A stretch of 31,563 nucleotides of DNA from an uncultured Fibrobacter sp. (GCF_937877005.1 NZ_CALEFV010000168.1:1-31563), one strand, 5' to 3'; positions 7,780 to 16,249 are shown, counted from the first letter of the stretch. The notes: a model not told the origin generated them from the letters alone. Translations and numbers: made by a program.

Positions 7780-8091
7780 CTAATTTTTCCCACGAAGAAT
7801 TCTTTCCGAACGTATCTTTCTGAACTCTTCTTCTATACGATCTTTCATAGTTCCTTCAATTATGGGGAATCGAGAATTACGAACTCTTCTTTCTGCTTCC
7901 TGCCAATCCCGTTGTTCTTGGCGTTCTTCGCTCTCACGCTTTTCTTCTGCTAATTTCTCTTTTTCTTCTCTTCTTTTTTCTGCTTTTTCCTCATATTCCA
8001 ATTGCATTTTAGCAATATCTTTAGAAACTCTAATAGCCCTTATTGACACAATAAGAGACGCTAAACTAACGATAATTGCGACTATTTCCAT
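7780..8091 (-). CDS. Small membrane-anchored coiled-coil protein between hsdM and hsdS
   Basis: 103 aa with an AGGAAAGG site about six bases before the ATG. The first 20 residues form one hydrophobic helix (MEIVAIIVSLASLIVSIRAI), followed by a very highly charged segment (about 25-75) dominated by Glu, Lys and Arg, typical of a long coiled coil, and a basic tail (EEEFRKIRSERILRGKN). The likely topology is a membrane anchor with a cytoplasmic helix. It is not a canonical Hsd subunit and separates hsdM from hsdS. Both flanking gaps (87 and 72 bp) contain short dispersed repeats, which suggests that the gene entered as a cassette. No family is recognised; function in restriction is unknown. Confidence 0.68.
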   Translation of the reverse strand: MEIVAIIVSLASLIVSIRAIRVSKDIAKMQLEYEEKAEKRREEKEKLAEEKRESEERQEQRDWQEAERRVRNSRFPIIEGTMKDRIEEEFRKIRSERILRGKN

Positions 8092-8105
8092 AAAAAACCT
8101 TTCCT

Positions 8106-8172
8106 AGATCCTTCGACTTCGCACCAGGATGACACATGCTCTGTGGATCCTATCGCTGCGCTCCAGGATGAC
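8106..8172. repeat. Two copies of a 28-bp dispersed repeat
   Basis: Copies at 8106-8133 and 8145-8172 share GATCCT near one end and CCAGGATGAC at the other, with 21 of 28 positions the same. Each can form a short hairpin through ATCCT/AGGAT. They fill the gap between hsdM and the 103-aa gene. They resemble a widely dispersed intergenic element; a related hairpin occurs at 29879-29899. Confidence 0.5.
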
Positions 8173-8178
8173 GCAGAC

Positions 8179-9828
8179 CTAATTGAATTTCAAGTTGCTC
8201 AACTGTTTCTGGATTTCCTTCTCGAGTTTGTGGCTTTCGGCGAACATGGCGGCGAGTTCTTCGGTGTCGGCTTTCATCTGGGCGTTGAATTCGTCGGCGG
8301 TGATATCCACGTAGTCTATCTTGATGTCGAAATACTGGCCGGCGCTCAGGCTGTAGCCTTTTTCCTTGACTTCGCTGTAGGTCACGACTACGCTGAAGTC
8401 TTCGACAGCTTTGGCCTTGCGGAAGGTGGTCACGATTTTCTCGATTTCGTCATCTTCGAGGCGGACTTTCTTGAGACCGTTCGCGTCCTTGTATTCCTTG
8501 CCGAGTTTGCTTGCGTCAACGAGGGTGACTTTGTCGTTGTCGGTCTTTTTGCGGGTCTTGTCGAAGAAGAGCACGCTCACGTTGGTGCCGGTGTTCGCGA
8601 ATACGTTGCTCGGCATGCTGACCACGCCATAGACGATGTGTTCGTCAACGATGCGTTCGAGGATTTTGTGTTCGATGCCGGATTTCGCGGTGATGAACCC
8701 GGTGGGGATAACGATGGCGCCCTTGCCGCCTGCCTTGATGCTGTTTACCACATGCTGGATAAAGCAGGTGTAGATGGCCATGCTCTCCTTTTTCTTGTTC
8801 GGGACTTTCGGCACGCCTGCCCAGAAGCGGGCATTCCATTTCTTCTCGATGTCGTCGCGGGTGTCGCTGAAGTCCATCTTGAAGGGCGGATTGCTCACCA
8901 CGTAATCGAACTGCTTGAGGCTCTTGCCGTCGTCGCTCTTATGGTAGGGTTCCAAGAGGGTGTCGCCCTGCACGGCGTGATCGAGGCTCGAAACGAGGCC
9001 GTTCAGGAGCAGGTTCAGCTTGAGCATCTTGTTACTGCGCTGCGAGATGTCCTGCGCAAAGATGGTGCAGCGGTCTTCGCCAATCTGGTGGCTGAGCGCC
9101 ATGAGCAATGTGCCTGTGCCTGCGCTGGGGTCGTAGCATTCTACGTTGTGCAGGTCGGCGTTGTCGCCCACCAAGAGGCGCGCCATGATTTTCGCGATGG
9201 CCTTGGGGGTGTAATATTCGGCGTACTTGCCGCCGCCTGCGGTGTTGTAGTCCTTGAGTAGGTATTCAAAGATGTCCGAGAAAAAGTCGTAGTGTTCGGC
9301 GAAGGCGTCTTCGAAGCTGAAGTTCACGAGTTTATCGACAAGGGCGCGGGCGAAGTTTGCACGCTGGGCATCGTCGGTCACGAAGATGGTGAGCTTTTCG
9401 AAGATGGGGATTTTCGTCTCTTGCGCGGTCTTGGTGTAGAATACGTCCAGGTTGTCCTTCGCGATGGCGACCATGGTCTCGTCAAAAATCACATCAAAGT
9501 CACCCTTGGCCTGTTTGTTCCAAAGGTTTGCAATCAGGTAGTCGGGCTTGAACACCGGGACTTCGGGCGGCAAGAAGAGGCTCACCTTTTCGCGGTCGGC
9601 CTTGGAGAGTTTCGCGTATTCCTCTTCCCACTTGTCAGATTTTTTGAGTGCCTTAAGGCAAGGGTCGTTAATTTTCTTGAGTTCAAAGCCGAACTTGTCG
9701 GCCATAAACTTGTACAGAAACACCTGGGTGATAATCTTGTATTCATTGCCGTCATTGCCCATGCCGTATGTTTGGCAAGTGGCCTTGAGAGAGTCGATAA
9801 GGGCAATGGTCTTGTCTTTGATGTTCAT
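8179..9828 (-). CDS. hsdM: Type I restriction-modification methyltransferase subunit HsdM
   Basis: 549 aa. The ATG directly abuts the TAA of hsdR with no spacer, so translation is probably coupled. HsdM transfers a methyl group from S-adenosylmethionine to adenine N6 at the site chosen by HsdS. The N-terminal helical domain (about 1-170) is followed by the catalytic Rossmann domain: KYAEYYTPKAIAKIMARLL, motif I DPSAGTGTLLMAL (233-245) and motif IV NPPF (313-316). The C-terminal region is helical. Length and motifs are normal for the N6-adenine HsdM class, so the subunit looks functional. Host-type codon use and higher GC than the downstream accessory genes suggest that it belongs to the older core of the locus. 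Confidence 0.96.
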   Translation of the reverse strand: MNIKDKTIALIDSLKATCQTYGMGNDGNEYKIITQVFLYKFMADKFGFELKKINDPCLKALKKSDKWEEEYAKLSKADREKVSLFLPPEVPVFKPDYLIANLWNKQAKGDFDVIFDETMVAIAKDNLDVFYTKTAQETKIPIFEKLTIFVTDDAQRANFARALVDKLVNFSFEDAFAEHYDFFSDIFEYLLKDYNTAGGGKYAEYYTPKAIAKIMARLLVGDNADLHNVECYDPSAGTGTLLMALSHQIGEDRCTIFAQDISQRSNKMLKLNLLLNGLVSSLDHAVQGDTLLEPYHKSDDGKSLKQFDYVVSNPPFKMDFSDTRDDIEKKWNARFWAGVPKVPNKKKESMAIYTCFIQHVVNSIKAGGKGAIVIPTGFITAKSGIEHKILERIVDEHIVYGVVSMPSNVFANTGTNVSVLFFDKTRKKTDNDKVTLVDASKLGKEYKDANGLKKVRLEDDEIEKIVTTFRKAKAVEDFSVVVTYSEVKEKGYSLSAGQYFDIKIDYVDITADEFNAQMKADTEELAAMFAESHKLEKEIQKQLSNLKFN

Positions 9829-12800
9829 TTAATTTCCGTAGTAGGCGTTATACTGATTCATGTACTGCTTGGCGATGCGCTGCTGGATAAACAGGTAATC
9901 GGGCATTTCAGGCTTGATTTGCGGGAAGTGCGCGAGTCCATCCGCAATTTCTTTCATCACGGTCTTACCGAAGTAGGCGTCCTGCTTGAGGATGTCGTTG
10001 CGGTCAAAAATTTTCGCGTCAATCGTTCCCTTGATAGTCAAGAGAGCCTGCACAATTTCTTCGTCGAACTTCGAGATAATCGGCGCCTGGTGCTTGGGTT
10101 CACGGGCCTTGTTCTCTTCGCGAATGCGCTTATGGACATAGGCAAATTTCGTGTCGCCGTTGTACTTGCGCAAAAGGGCTTCGTTCGCCTTGCGGAGTTC
10201 TTCAAGGCGTTTCAGGATGTCGTTCATTGCCTGGTTCTGCTCGTTATAAACGGCAAGGTTTTCCGGGGTAAAGCCGTGCTTGTCAAAGATGCGCTTGAAC
10301 TCCTGTTCCAATTCAACAAACACAGGGTCTTCGTGATCGAAGTTATCCAGGAATCCGCGGAGTGCGCGCTTGTATTTTTCACGCAGTTCCGTACCGTTAT
10401 CGATGATTTTCAGTTCTTCAGTGCCAATGCAGCTAAAGTTGAACTCGATGTTCATCATGGCTTCGTTTACGGCAAACTGAGTCGCTTCGCTATTGGTCCA
10501 CGCCTCCTTCTGGTTAATCATCGCAATGCGGTGATTCACTTCCGAAAGCATGAGCGGCAACTTTTCGATGTTCAGTTTTTCAAAGTCCTTTTTAAGGGCA
10601 TCGTCACCGAAGGTGCGCACAAGGTTCATGGCATCTTTCGCGAGTTCCAACGCCTTGCGGAGTTCAATCAAAACCTTCTTGTCTTCAAGGCTAGAAATTT
10701 CTGTAGAGAAAACTTCCGCGTTTTCGGTAGTATAACTGAACAGAGCCTGACGAGCCACCTTCATGTGATTGATAAGGGCATCCTTGTCTTCCATGACTTG
10801 GTTGTACATGTCGGGCAAGTTATCGTCTGGGTCAGTATCTGCATCGTTGTAGCGGTTCAGTTCCTGCAAATACGCGGCATTGGTCTCGTCAAAATTCTTC
10901 TTGATGTCGGCAAAGTCAATCAAGAATCCGCGTTTCATATTCTTGTACGGGCGGTTTACGCGTGTAATCGCCTGCAGCAAATTATGATCTTCGATTTTGC
11001 GACCGAAATACAATCGCTTGAGGCGCGGTGCATCAAAGCCCGTCAGCAACATGTTGTAAACAATCAGAATATCAATCGTGTAGTTCTTCTTGAAATCGTT
11101 GATAATCTGCTTGCGGGTTTCCTTGTCGTCGCTATCGAAGAGAATCAGGCCCGCCTTCAAGTTGATTTTCTGGATGCGGTTTTCATTGAGTTCGTCCTGA
11201 ATCTCGCTGAAGAACTTGTACAAGTTTCGAGCCTGTTCCGAAGATTCTGCAATAATCATGCCGCCAAGGTCGTTGTCGCCCTGCATGGCACGGAACTTCG
11301 CCAAATCGTTGATGATGTAGCGGAGCAACGCCTTCACGTATGTGGGGTGCCGAATAATCATGTCCTTCGAGACAGAACCCTTCTCCACTAGTTTCTGCAC
11401 GCTTTCGTAAGCATCGTTCAGCTTTTTGCGGTAACTGGTTTCGATATCTTCGCGGATAATCTTTAGCGTGTAGCCGTCTTGAATGGAACGGTCGTAATAA
11501 TACGTGTGGAAGTAATCGCCAAAGACCTTGCAGCTCGCCGTTTCGCTCCCGATGAGCGGCGTGCCGGTAAGTGCAATCTTGATGGCGTTCTTGTCGGCAT
11601 TGAAGAGGTTCGAAAGGAAACATCCGCCCGGCTTGTAGCCGCGATGCGCTTCGTCCATAATGAACACGCGCTGCAAATTCGTGGCGTAATTCGGGAGTTC
11701 CACCTTCTCGGTATCGTTTTCAAATTTCTGGATGTTCACCACGGTAATTTCATCAACACCGGCGTTGCCCTGCAAAGCCTGCTGTGTGCGGAACTGCTCC
11801 ATGAGTTCCGTGCGGGAATTTGCCGTTGTCACCTTGAGGCCGCGATTGCTCAATTCTTCGGTCGCCTGCTCTAGCAAATCCAGACGGTCCACAATAAAGT
11901 AGAATTTCGCGACCTTGTTCTGCTTAGCGTAATAGTCCTTGAGGACTTTGCTCAAGTGGTACGAAAGTGCCGTCTTGCCCGAACCCTGCGTATGCCACAC
12001 AATGCCGGACTTTGCACCCGCTGCGAGTTTTTCACGGATAATCATGGCCGCAAAAAATTGCTGGTAACGCATGATGTGCTTTTCGTGGCGGCTCTCGATT
12101 TGACCATCCTTCTCTTTTTCGACATGCAGGTAAGCGATGCCGTACTTGAGCAAAAAGAGCAACCGCTCCGGGCTCACCATCGAAGTAAGCACGCGGTTCG
12201 TGGGCGTGTTGATGTCTAAATTCGTCTTGTATTCCGGATTCTCTTTCAAGACCGGAACATTGAAATCCATCAGGACTCTCTTTTCGAGATCCGCTGGAAT
12301 CGGCAAATAAGGATAATTGGCGTGGAACGGCGCGATTGCCGCACGCTTGGGGTTCTCTTCCCTGAAGCAGTTGAAACGCGCTTCGCTTTTTGCCGCCGTG
12401 CAATAGAACACGCCTTCAATCGGGACAACACCGCCCTTGGCATCGTACTCCATGTTGTTGGAGAAAATCATCAACTGCGTGATGTTGATAAAGCGACGGA
12501 ACTTTTTCTTCGGGAACCGCTCATCGTTCATCCGCTTGCTTTCGGCCACCATGCCGCCTACGTTGTTCGGCTTCTTGACCTCGATAAACACGAGCGGAAG
12601 TCCGTTAATGAACAACGTAATGTCGGGGCGAAAACTTTCATCGCCATTCTTGCAAGTGAATTCCGCCGTGCAATGGTAAGTGTTTTTTTCCGGATGTTCA
12701 AAATCAACTAGGCGAAGTGGAGAATAGCTGGTCAAGCGCTTGTAGAACTGCTGGCCCAAATCGTCGTCATCCAGTTCCTTCTGAATGTCCGAAAGAATAC

Positions 12801-13005
12801 TCTGCGCAGAGACAGTCGCAGTCGGATTCAACTTCTTGAACTGCTCCGCAAAAATGTCCACAAGGATGTTCGTCTCTGGGTCGTAGGGAATCGCCGGCGT
12901 TGCGCCGGACTCTGAAATTTTTCCCAAATACGTATAGCCGATGCGAGCCAAATGCTGAATCGCAGTCAGTTGAACGCGCGTCGCTTCCGTAAAAAGACCT
13001 GGCAT
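9829..13005 (-). CDS. hsdR: Type I restriction endonuclease motor subunit HsdR
   Basis: 1058 aa from the ATG at 13005 (MPGLFTEATRVQL), which fits the family start; a TTG 25 codons upstream gives an odd extension and has no ribosome site. HsdR cuts and translocates DNA in the HsdR2M2S complex. The nuclease core is FRPDITLFINGLPLVFIEVKK, with Asp128, Glu142 and Lys144 as the PD-ExK triad. Helicase motifs follow: Walker A HTQGSGKT (about 338-345), DEAH (451-454), ALTGTPL, and the C-terminal half with MLLTGFDAPRLKRLYF and QAITRVNRPY. The last 350 residues are the helical HsdM-binding part. It is the first gene of the minus-strand series; the 209-bp gap to the divergent 54-aa ORF must hold its promoter, where a TTGACA hexamer (13064-13059) is seen without a well-spaced -10 box. 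Confidence 0.96.
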   Translation of the reverse strand: MPGLFTEATRVQLTAIQHLARIGYTYLGKISESGATPAIPYDPETNILVDIFAEQFKKLNPTATVSAQSILSDIQKELDDDDLGQQFYKRLTSYSPLRLVDFEHPEKNTYHCTAEFTCKNGDESFRPDITLFINGLPLVFIEVKKPNNVGGMVAESKRMNDERFPKKKFRRFINITQLMIFSNNMEYDAKGGVVPIEGVFYCTAAKSEARFNCFREENPKRAAIAPFHANYPYLPIPADLEKRVLMDFNVPVLKENPEYKTNLDINTPTNRVLTSMVSPERLLFLLKYGIAYLHVEKEKDGQIESRHEKHIMRYQQFFAAMIIREKLAAGAKSGIVWHTQGSGKTALSYHLSKVLKDYYAKQNKVAKFYFIVDRLDLLEQATEELSNRGLKVTTANSRTELMEQFRTQQALQGNAGVDEITVVNIQKFENDTEKVELPNYATNLQRVFIMDEAHRGYKPGGCFLSNLFNADKNAIKIALTGTPLIGSETASCKVFGDYFHTYYYDRSIQDGYTLKIIREDIETSYRKKLNDAYESVQKLVEKGSVSKDMIIRHPTYVKALLRYIINDLAKFRAMQGDNDLGGMIIAESSEQARNLYKFFSEIQDELNENRIQKINLKAGLILFDSDDKETRKQIINDFKKNYTIDILIVYNMLLTGFDAPRLKRLYFGRKIEDHNLLQAITRVNRPYKNMKRGFLIDFADIKKNFDETNAAYLQELNRYNDADTDPDDNLPDMYNQVMEDKDALINHMKVARQALFSYTTENAEVFSTEISSLEDKKVLIELRKALELAKDAMNLVRTFGDDALKKDFEKLNIEKLPLMLSEVNHRIAMINQKEAWTNSEATQFAVNEAMMNIEFNFSCIGTEELKIIDNGTELREKYKRALRGFLDNFDHEDPVFVELEQEFKRIFDKHGFTPENLAVYNEQNQAMNDILKRLEELRKANEALLRKYNGDTKFAYVHKRIREENKAREPKHQAPIISKFDEEIVQALLTIKGTIDAKIFDRNDILKQDAYFGKTVMKEIADGLAHFPQIKPEMPDYLFIQQRIAKQYMNQYNAYYGN

Positions 13006-13127
13006 AAAAGCAATATCTGTGTATATAAAACGCTCTTCGAGAATATAAGTTTTTATGCTGTCAATAAAGTGACACGGCAAAAAAATTATTGCATTTTGAA
13101 GGCATTAAAAAAATCCAATTTCACCTC

Positions 13128-13156
13128 TTGACAAATAGTGCACAAAAGTGTAGTTT
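13128..13156 (+). promoter_or_regulatory. Sigma-70-type promoter for the 54-aa ORF
   Basis: TTGACA at 13128-13133, a 17-bp spacer, then TAGTTT at 13151-13156; the ORF starts 59 bp downstream of the -10 box. Confidence 0.55.
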
Positions 13157-13214
13157 TAGATGGTCGTTTAAAACATCTGCGTTTATAAAGCTTGTACGCA
13201 GAAAGGAGCATAGA

Positions 13215-13379
13215 ATGTACAGTACCGCCAACGGCACCGTCACCGACGCCCAAGCCGCCGAAATCGATTCTCTCAACAACGAAATCTGGAAAAACTTCTG
13301 GAGCATTCCCCGCGAAAAACGCACCAAAGCAGATTGGGAAAAGCTGCTCGACATTCAAATTTTGGTGAAAAAGGGGTGA
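13215..13379 (+). CDS. Hypothetical 54-aa protein
   Basis: The start at 13215 is chosen because AAAGGAG lies seven bases upstream and a promoter-like pair lies further up; a longer in-frame ORF from 13089 crosses this promoter and is unlikely. The peptide is hydrophilic with two helices: TDAQAAEIDSLNNEIWKNF and KADWEKLLDIQILVKKG. No cysteines, signal peptide or membrane segment are present. It lies divergently from hsdR and upstream of the HicB-like gene. A short A/T-rich inverted repeat (AAAATAG...CTATTTT, 13379-13404) overlaps its stop codon and may end transcription. It could be a small regulator of the hsd locus, but this is speculation. Confidence 0.65.
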   Translation: MYSTANGTVTDAQAAEIDSLNNEIWKNFWSIPREKRTKADWEKLLDIQILVKKG

Positions 13380-13406
13380 AAATAGAGCTTTTGCGCCCTA
13401 TTTTAT

Positions 13407-13447
13407 AAATAAATATATTGACAAATAAATATATTGTATTTTAAATA
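13407..13447 (+). promoter_or_regulatory. Promoter with 14-bp direct repeat, likely operator of the HicB-like gene
   Basis: AAATAAATATATTG occurs twice, at 13407-13420 and 13423-13436, separated by two bases. The repeats overlap a TTGACA hexamer (13418-13423), with TAAATA 18 bp further on. Repeats overlapping the -35 region fit an operator for an autoregulating antitoxin-type DNA-binding protein such as the downstream HicB-HTH (inference). Confidence 0.5.
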
Positions 13448-13450
13448 ATA

Positions 13451-13507
13451 AAATTTAAAGAAATCTGCGATTACGCAAAGAAAAGAGGCTGGGCTCCAAA
13501 CCTATGA
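13451..13507 (+). pseudogene. Possible HicA N-terminal remnant
   Basis: In the frame from AAA at 13451 the codons read KFKEICDYAKKRGWAPNL and then TGA, which overlaps the hicB ATG (ATGA arrangement). The first 14 residues fit the spacing of HicA N-termini (xxELxxxLxxxGW), but the GSHH-type block is absent and the reading frame has no ATG, GTG or TTG start. It is therefore best seen as a vestige of hicA, or as chance. Confidence 0.3.
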
Positions 13508-13923
13508 ATTACGCAGCGAAAATTGAGAAAGACAAGGACATGGGTTTCGTGGTTTCGTTCCCCGATCTGCCCAACGTGAACGCGTTCGGCGACACGCAGG
13601 AGGAGGCCCTCAAGCAGGCGAAGGATGCCCTCGACGGCGCGATGGAATGCGACCTGGATCTCGGCAATACGATGATTCTCCCCAAGACAATGCCCGATTC
13701 CGACAAGGGGCTCTACCCGGTCGAACTTTCCCCGCGAATCGAGATTGCATATAAACTATTTGAAGCGCGCAGGGGTCAAAAGAAAAGCGATGTGGCGCGT
13801 CGCGCAAACATCACCCCGCAAGCGTACCAGCGTTTCGAGACTCCGAAGGGCTCGCCTTCCGTCGAAACGCTCTACAAGCTCGCGCACGCCCTCGGCAAGC
13901 AGCTCGTGGTCGAGTTCGTGTAA
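13504..13923 (+). CDS. HicB-type antitoxin/regulator with C-terminal HTH
   Basis: 139 aa. The N-terminal HicB domain (about 1-60) is clear: YAAKIEKDKDMGFVVSFPDLP, then GDTQEEALKQAKDAL. The C-terminal part (about 77-139) is an XRE-like helix-turn-helix: KKSDVARRANITPQAYQRFE, then SPSVETLYKLAHALGK. In known HicAB modules HicB neutralises the HicA mRNA-cleaving toxin and represses its own promoter. Here there is no intact hicA on either side; only a remnant-like frame lies upstream. The ribosome site is weak. A direct repeat lies over the upstream promoter and could be its binding site. It is either an orphan antitoxin or a stand-alone regulator. Confidence 0.85.
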   Translation: MNYAAKIEKDKDMGFVVSFPDLPNVNAFGDTQEEALKQAKDALDGAMECDLDLGNTMILPKTMPDSDKGLYPVELSPRIEIAYKLFEARRGQKKSDVARRANITPQAYQRFETPKGSPSVETLYKLAHALGKQLVVEFV

Positions 13924-13962
13924 TTTTTGTATCCTAGCACCAGAAAAGGTGGTATTGTGGAT

Positions 13963-13983
13963 CGCGGATATACACCATCCGCG
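13963..13983 (+). other. 7-bp hairpin after the HicB-like gene
   Basis: CGCGGAT, seven-base loop, ATCCGCG. It lies 40 bp after the stop codon but has no T-run, so it is at best a weak or Rho-assisted terminator. Confidence 0.25.
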
Positions 13984-14056
13984 GGTAAAGGTAATCTCAT
14001 GACGGTGCTCAAGGGCGAACAGGCGGCTGCCACCGCAAATTATCTATCTTTGGCAC

Positions 14057-15229
14057 ATGCCAGAGAAATTTTCGAAATGGGTTGCCTGCTGGGGAAACGC
14101 CACATCTATCACAGACCGCAAGGAAGCCACTTACGCCAAAGACTTGACGCTGCGATACCCGATCCGCGCATGCTTTTCGGGGAACAAGCTGCGGTTCCAT
14201 TTTTCGAATCTCACCGGCACAGAACCCGTGACGATTTCCGAGGCGTATGTCGCGCATTCCGCGCAGTCCTCGTCGCATTCCGCGGCAACCTCCGCATACT
14301 CCCCGGTCGCCATTACGTTCCGCGGCAACACCTCTGGCACGATTCCCGCGGGCGAAGAAATCCTGAGTGACGAAATTCTGTTCGATGTAACCGCGGGCGA
14401 AACATTCGATGTGAGCCTGTACTTCGCGAATTTCACGCAGATGAACGCCGGCACGGCCATTACGGGCCCGCTTTCGGGCGGCAAGTACAGCTACGGCAAC
14501 TTCGCAAAGTCCGCTAGCCTCCCCGACGACTTAACGCGCAAAACGAACTGGATTTACTTCCTGAACACCATCGACATTTTCACCGAAGAAAAGAACTTCG
14601 CATTGGTGTGTTTCGGCGATTCTATCACGGCGCAGGACTGGCCCGATTACCTCACGCTCCGTTGTGCCCGCGAAGGTTTCAACAATATCGCCATCATCCG
14701 CCGTGCGGTAAGCGGCACACGAATCCTCCGCGAATACAGCTGCATCACCTACGCGGCCTACGGTCTCAAAGGCGCCACACGATTCCCCATCGAGATGAAT
14801 GTGGCTGGCGCCCGCACCGTCATTATCCAGCACGGTATCAACGACATCATCCACCCTGTCGGTGTGGAAGTCAACAAGTTCCGCCCCTGGAGCGACATGC
14901 CCACGGCCGACGATCTCATCAACGGAGTCCGCACGCTCTACATTACGCACGCGCGCAAGCTCGGTCTCAAGATTTACAGCGGCACGCTGCTCCCCATTTA
15001 CGGCTGGCGCACCTACAACGAAAACCGCGACATCATCCGCATGGCGTTCAACGAATGGCTCCGCACCGCCCCCGACTTTGACGGCTGCGTAGACTTTGAC
15101 AAGGCGGTGCGCGGTCACGACAATCCGAAGGCGTTCAGCAGCGGATTCGATTCCGGCGACCACTTGCATCCGAGCGCCAAGGCTTATGAAGCCATGGCCG
15201 AATGCGTCCCCGAAGAACTACTGAAGTAA
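14057..15229 (+). CDS. SGNH/GDSL hydrolase with N-terminal beta-sandwich
   Basis: 390 aa. The start at 14057 has no ribosome site, but a TATCTT box ends seven bases before it, so the mRNA may be leaderless. Residues 1-175 look like a beta-rich accessory domain as found in CE2-like and related esterases. The catalytic SGNH domain follows: block I CFGDSITAQDW (Ser nucleophile), GINDI (Asn, oxyanion hole) and DHLHPSAKAYEAM (catalytic Asp and His). The set is complete, so it is probably an active acyl or acetyl esterase acting on carbohydrates. There is no signal peptide, so it should be cytoplasmic and may deacetylate imported oligosaccharides. It ends 15 bp from the convergent gene. Confidence 0.86.
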   Translation: MPEKFSKWVACWGNATSITDRKEATYAKDLTLRYPIRACFSGNKLRFHFSNLTGTEPVTISEAYVAHSAQSSSHSAATSAYSPVAITFRGNTSGTIPAGEEILSDEILFDVTAGETFDVSLYFANFTQMNAGTAITGPLSGGKYSYGNFAKSASLPDDLTRKTNWIYFLNTIDIFTEEKNFALVCFGDSITAQDWPDYLTLRCAREGFNNIAIIRRAVSGTRILREYSCITYAAYGLKGATRFPIEMNVAGARTVIIQHGINDIIHPVGVEVNKFRPWSDMPTADDLINGVRTLYITHARKLGLKIYSGTLLPIYGWRTYNENRDIIRMAFNEWLRTAPDFDGCVDFDKAVRGHDNPKAFSSGFDSGDHLHPSAKAYEAMAECVPEELLK

Positions 15230-15244
15230 TTTTGAAAATTTTGG

Positions 15245-16249
15245 CTAGTAGTTGATTGCTACGTAGAAGCTGCCCGCACCGAAGCGACGGTCAAACGCAT
15301 CGAAACCATCCCACAGGGCATCCCAGGCGAGGCCAATTTCGAGTTGCGTCGCGGAATTGCGGAAGAAGATGAGGCCGAGTTCCGCACCGCCGGCAAGACC
15401 GATGGCAAAGCCTTCCTCGTCGTCGACATAGTGGTCGTCCACCTGGATGCCAAGGCCCAGGCCAGCGCCAATGAACGGCGTGATGGTACCTGTACTCGGG
15501 AAGAAGCGTCCGCCGATCAGGAAGGTTTCATGCCACTGCCATGCCTCACCGAACGAGATGTTCATGTTGTTCACGATAGTAATGGCAGCCTTCGGAATCA
15601 CCTCGAAAATGCGGGCGTAATGGAACACGAACGCCTGTTCCCAGGAAAGGTCTGTATCGCGTTCCTTGTGGCATGCTGACTTGCCTTCACCCAGGTCGTC
15701 GCAGCGTTTTTCCTTGAAGTCGTAGTTGTGCCACAGGGCGGCGCCCAGACCGTAGCTCACGTAATTGCGGGTCGGACGCTTGTGCGCAAAGTTGTCGTTC
15801 GGGTCTTCCCCGCTGCTGCTATCATCGACATAGACCACTACCTGGGCGGGACGTTCCTGCCTCGTCGCCGTCGTGGCGTATTCGTCATCGGAAGCGGAAT
15901 TGTCGGAAAGGCTTGCGAGCGCAGCGCTCACGGCACCTTCGATTGCCACATCCAGATCGTCGATGGAGCCAGCCTTCTGCTTGCCGGAACCTGCTACCGA
16001 ACCGTTTTCGATACGTTCGCAGACCACCACGATGGAAGAACCCATCGTCATGACATTGGTGCGAAGCTGGACATCGGCACCGGATTCCACGGGAGTGTTG
16101 CCCGTGCTACCCACGGCTGCGCGAACGAGCGACTGAACCATGTCAGGTGCTTCCGGAGAAAACTCCGCACCCGTGGGGGCAAGAACCTGGACATTTGCGG
16201 CAAACGAGATTGCCGCCATCGAAAGGATAGCAGAGAAAAACTTTTTCAT
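15245..16249 (-). CDS. Exported protein with outer-membrane beta-barrel-like C-terminus
   Basis: 334 aa. The first 18 residues are a signal peptide (MKKFFSAILSMAAISFAA). Residues about 20-115 resemble a periplasmic domain with alternating hydrophobic strands (VQVLAPTGAEFSPEAPDMV and SSIVVVCERIENG). A Ser/Asp-rich acidic linker (about 115-155) follows. The C-terminal half (155-334) has glycine-rich alternating strands such as VSYGLGAALWHNY, FLIGGRFF, ITPFIGAGLGLGIQV and FAIGLAGGAELGLIFF, and ends with a terminal Tyr (FYVAINY), as in small outer-membrane barrels. It is divergent from murJ. A TATCTT/TATTAT box lies 8-10 bases before the ATG and the ribosome site is poor, so it may also have a short leader. 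No named family is recognised. Confidence 0.8.
   Translation of the reverse strand: MKKFFSAILSMAAISFAANVQVLAPTGAEFSPEAPDMVQSLVRAAVGSTGNTPVESGADVQLRTNVMTMGSSIVVVCERIENGSVAGSGKQKAGSIDDLDVAIEGAVSAALASLSDNSASDDEYATTATRQERPAQVVVYVDDSSSGEDPNDNFAHKRPTRNYVSYGLGAALWHNYDFKEKRCDDLGEGKSACHKERDTDLSWEQAFVFHYARIFEVIPKAAITIVNNMNISFGEAWQWHETFLIGGRFFPSTGTITPFIGAGLGLGIQVDDHYVDDEEGFAIGLAGGAELGLIFFRNSATQLEIGLAWDALWDGFDAFDRRFGAGSFYVAINY

Noticed and set aside
9292..11391. 699-codon plus-strand frame opposite hsdR, and 372 codons (8143-9261) opposite hsdM
   Set aside because: Both mirror genes with full catalytic motifs; the translations are low-complexity His/Val/Phe-rich shadows.
13089..13214. Upstream extension of the 54-aa ORF from ATG at 13089
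   Set aside because: It would run through the promoter-like pair at 13128-13156 and the ribosome site at 13202-13208.
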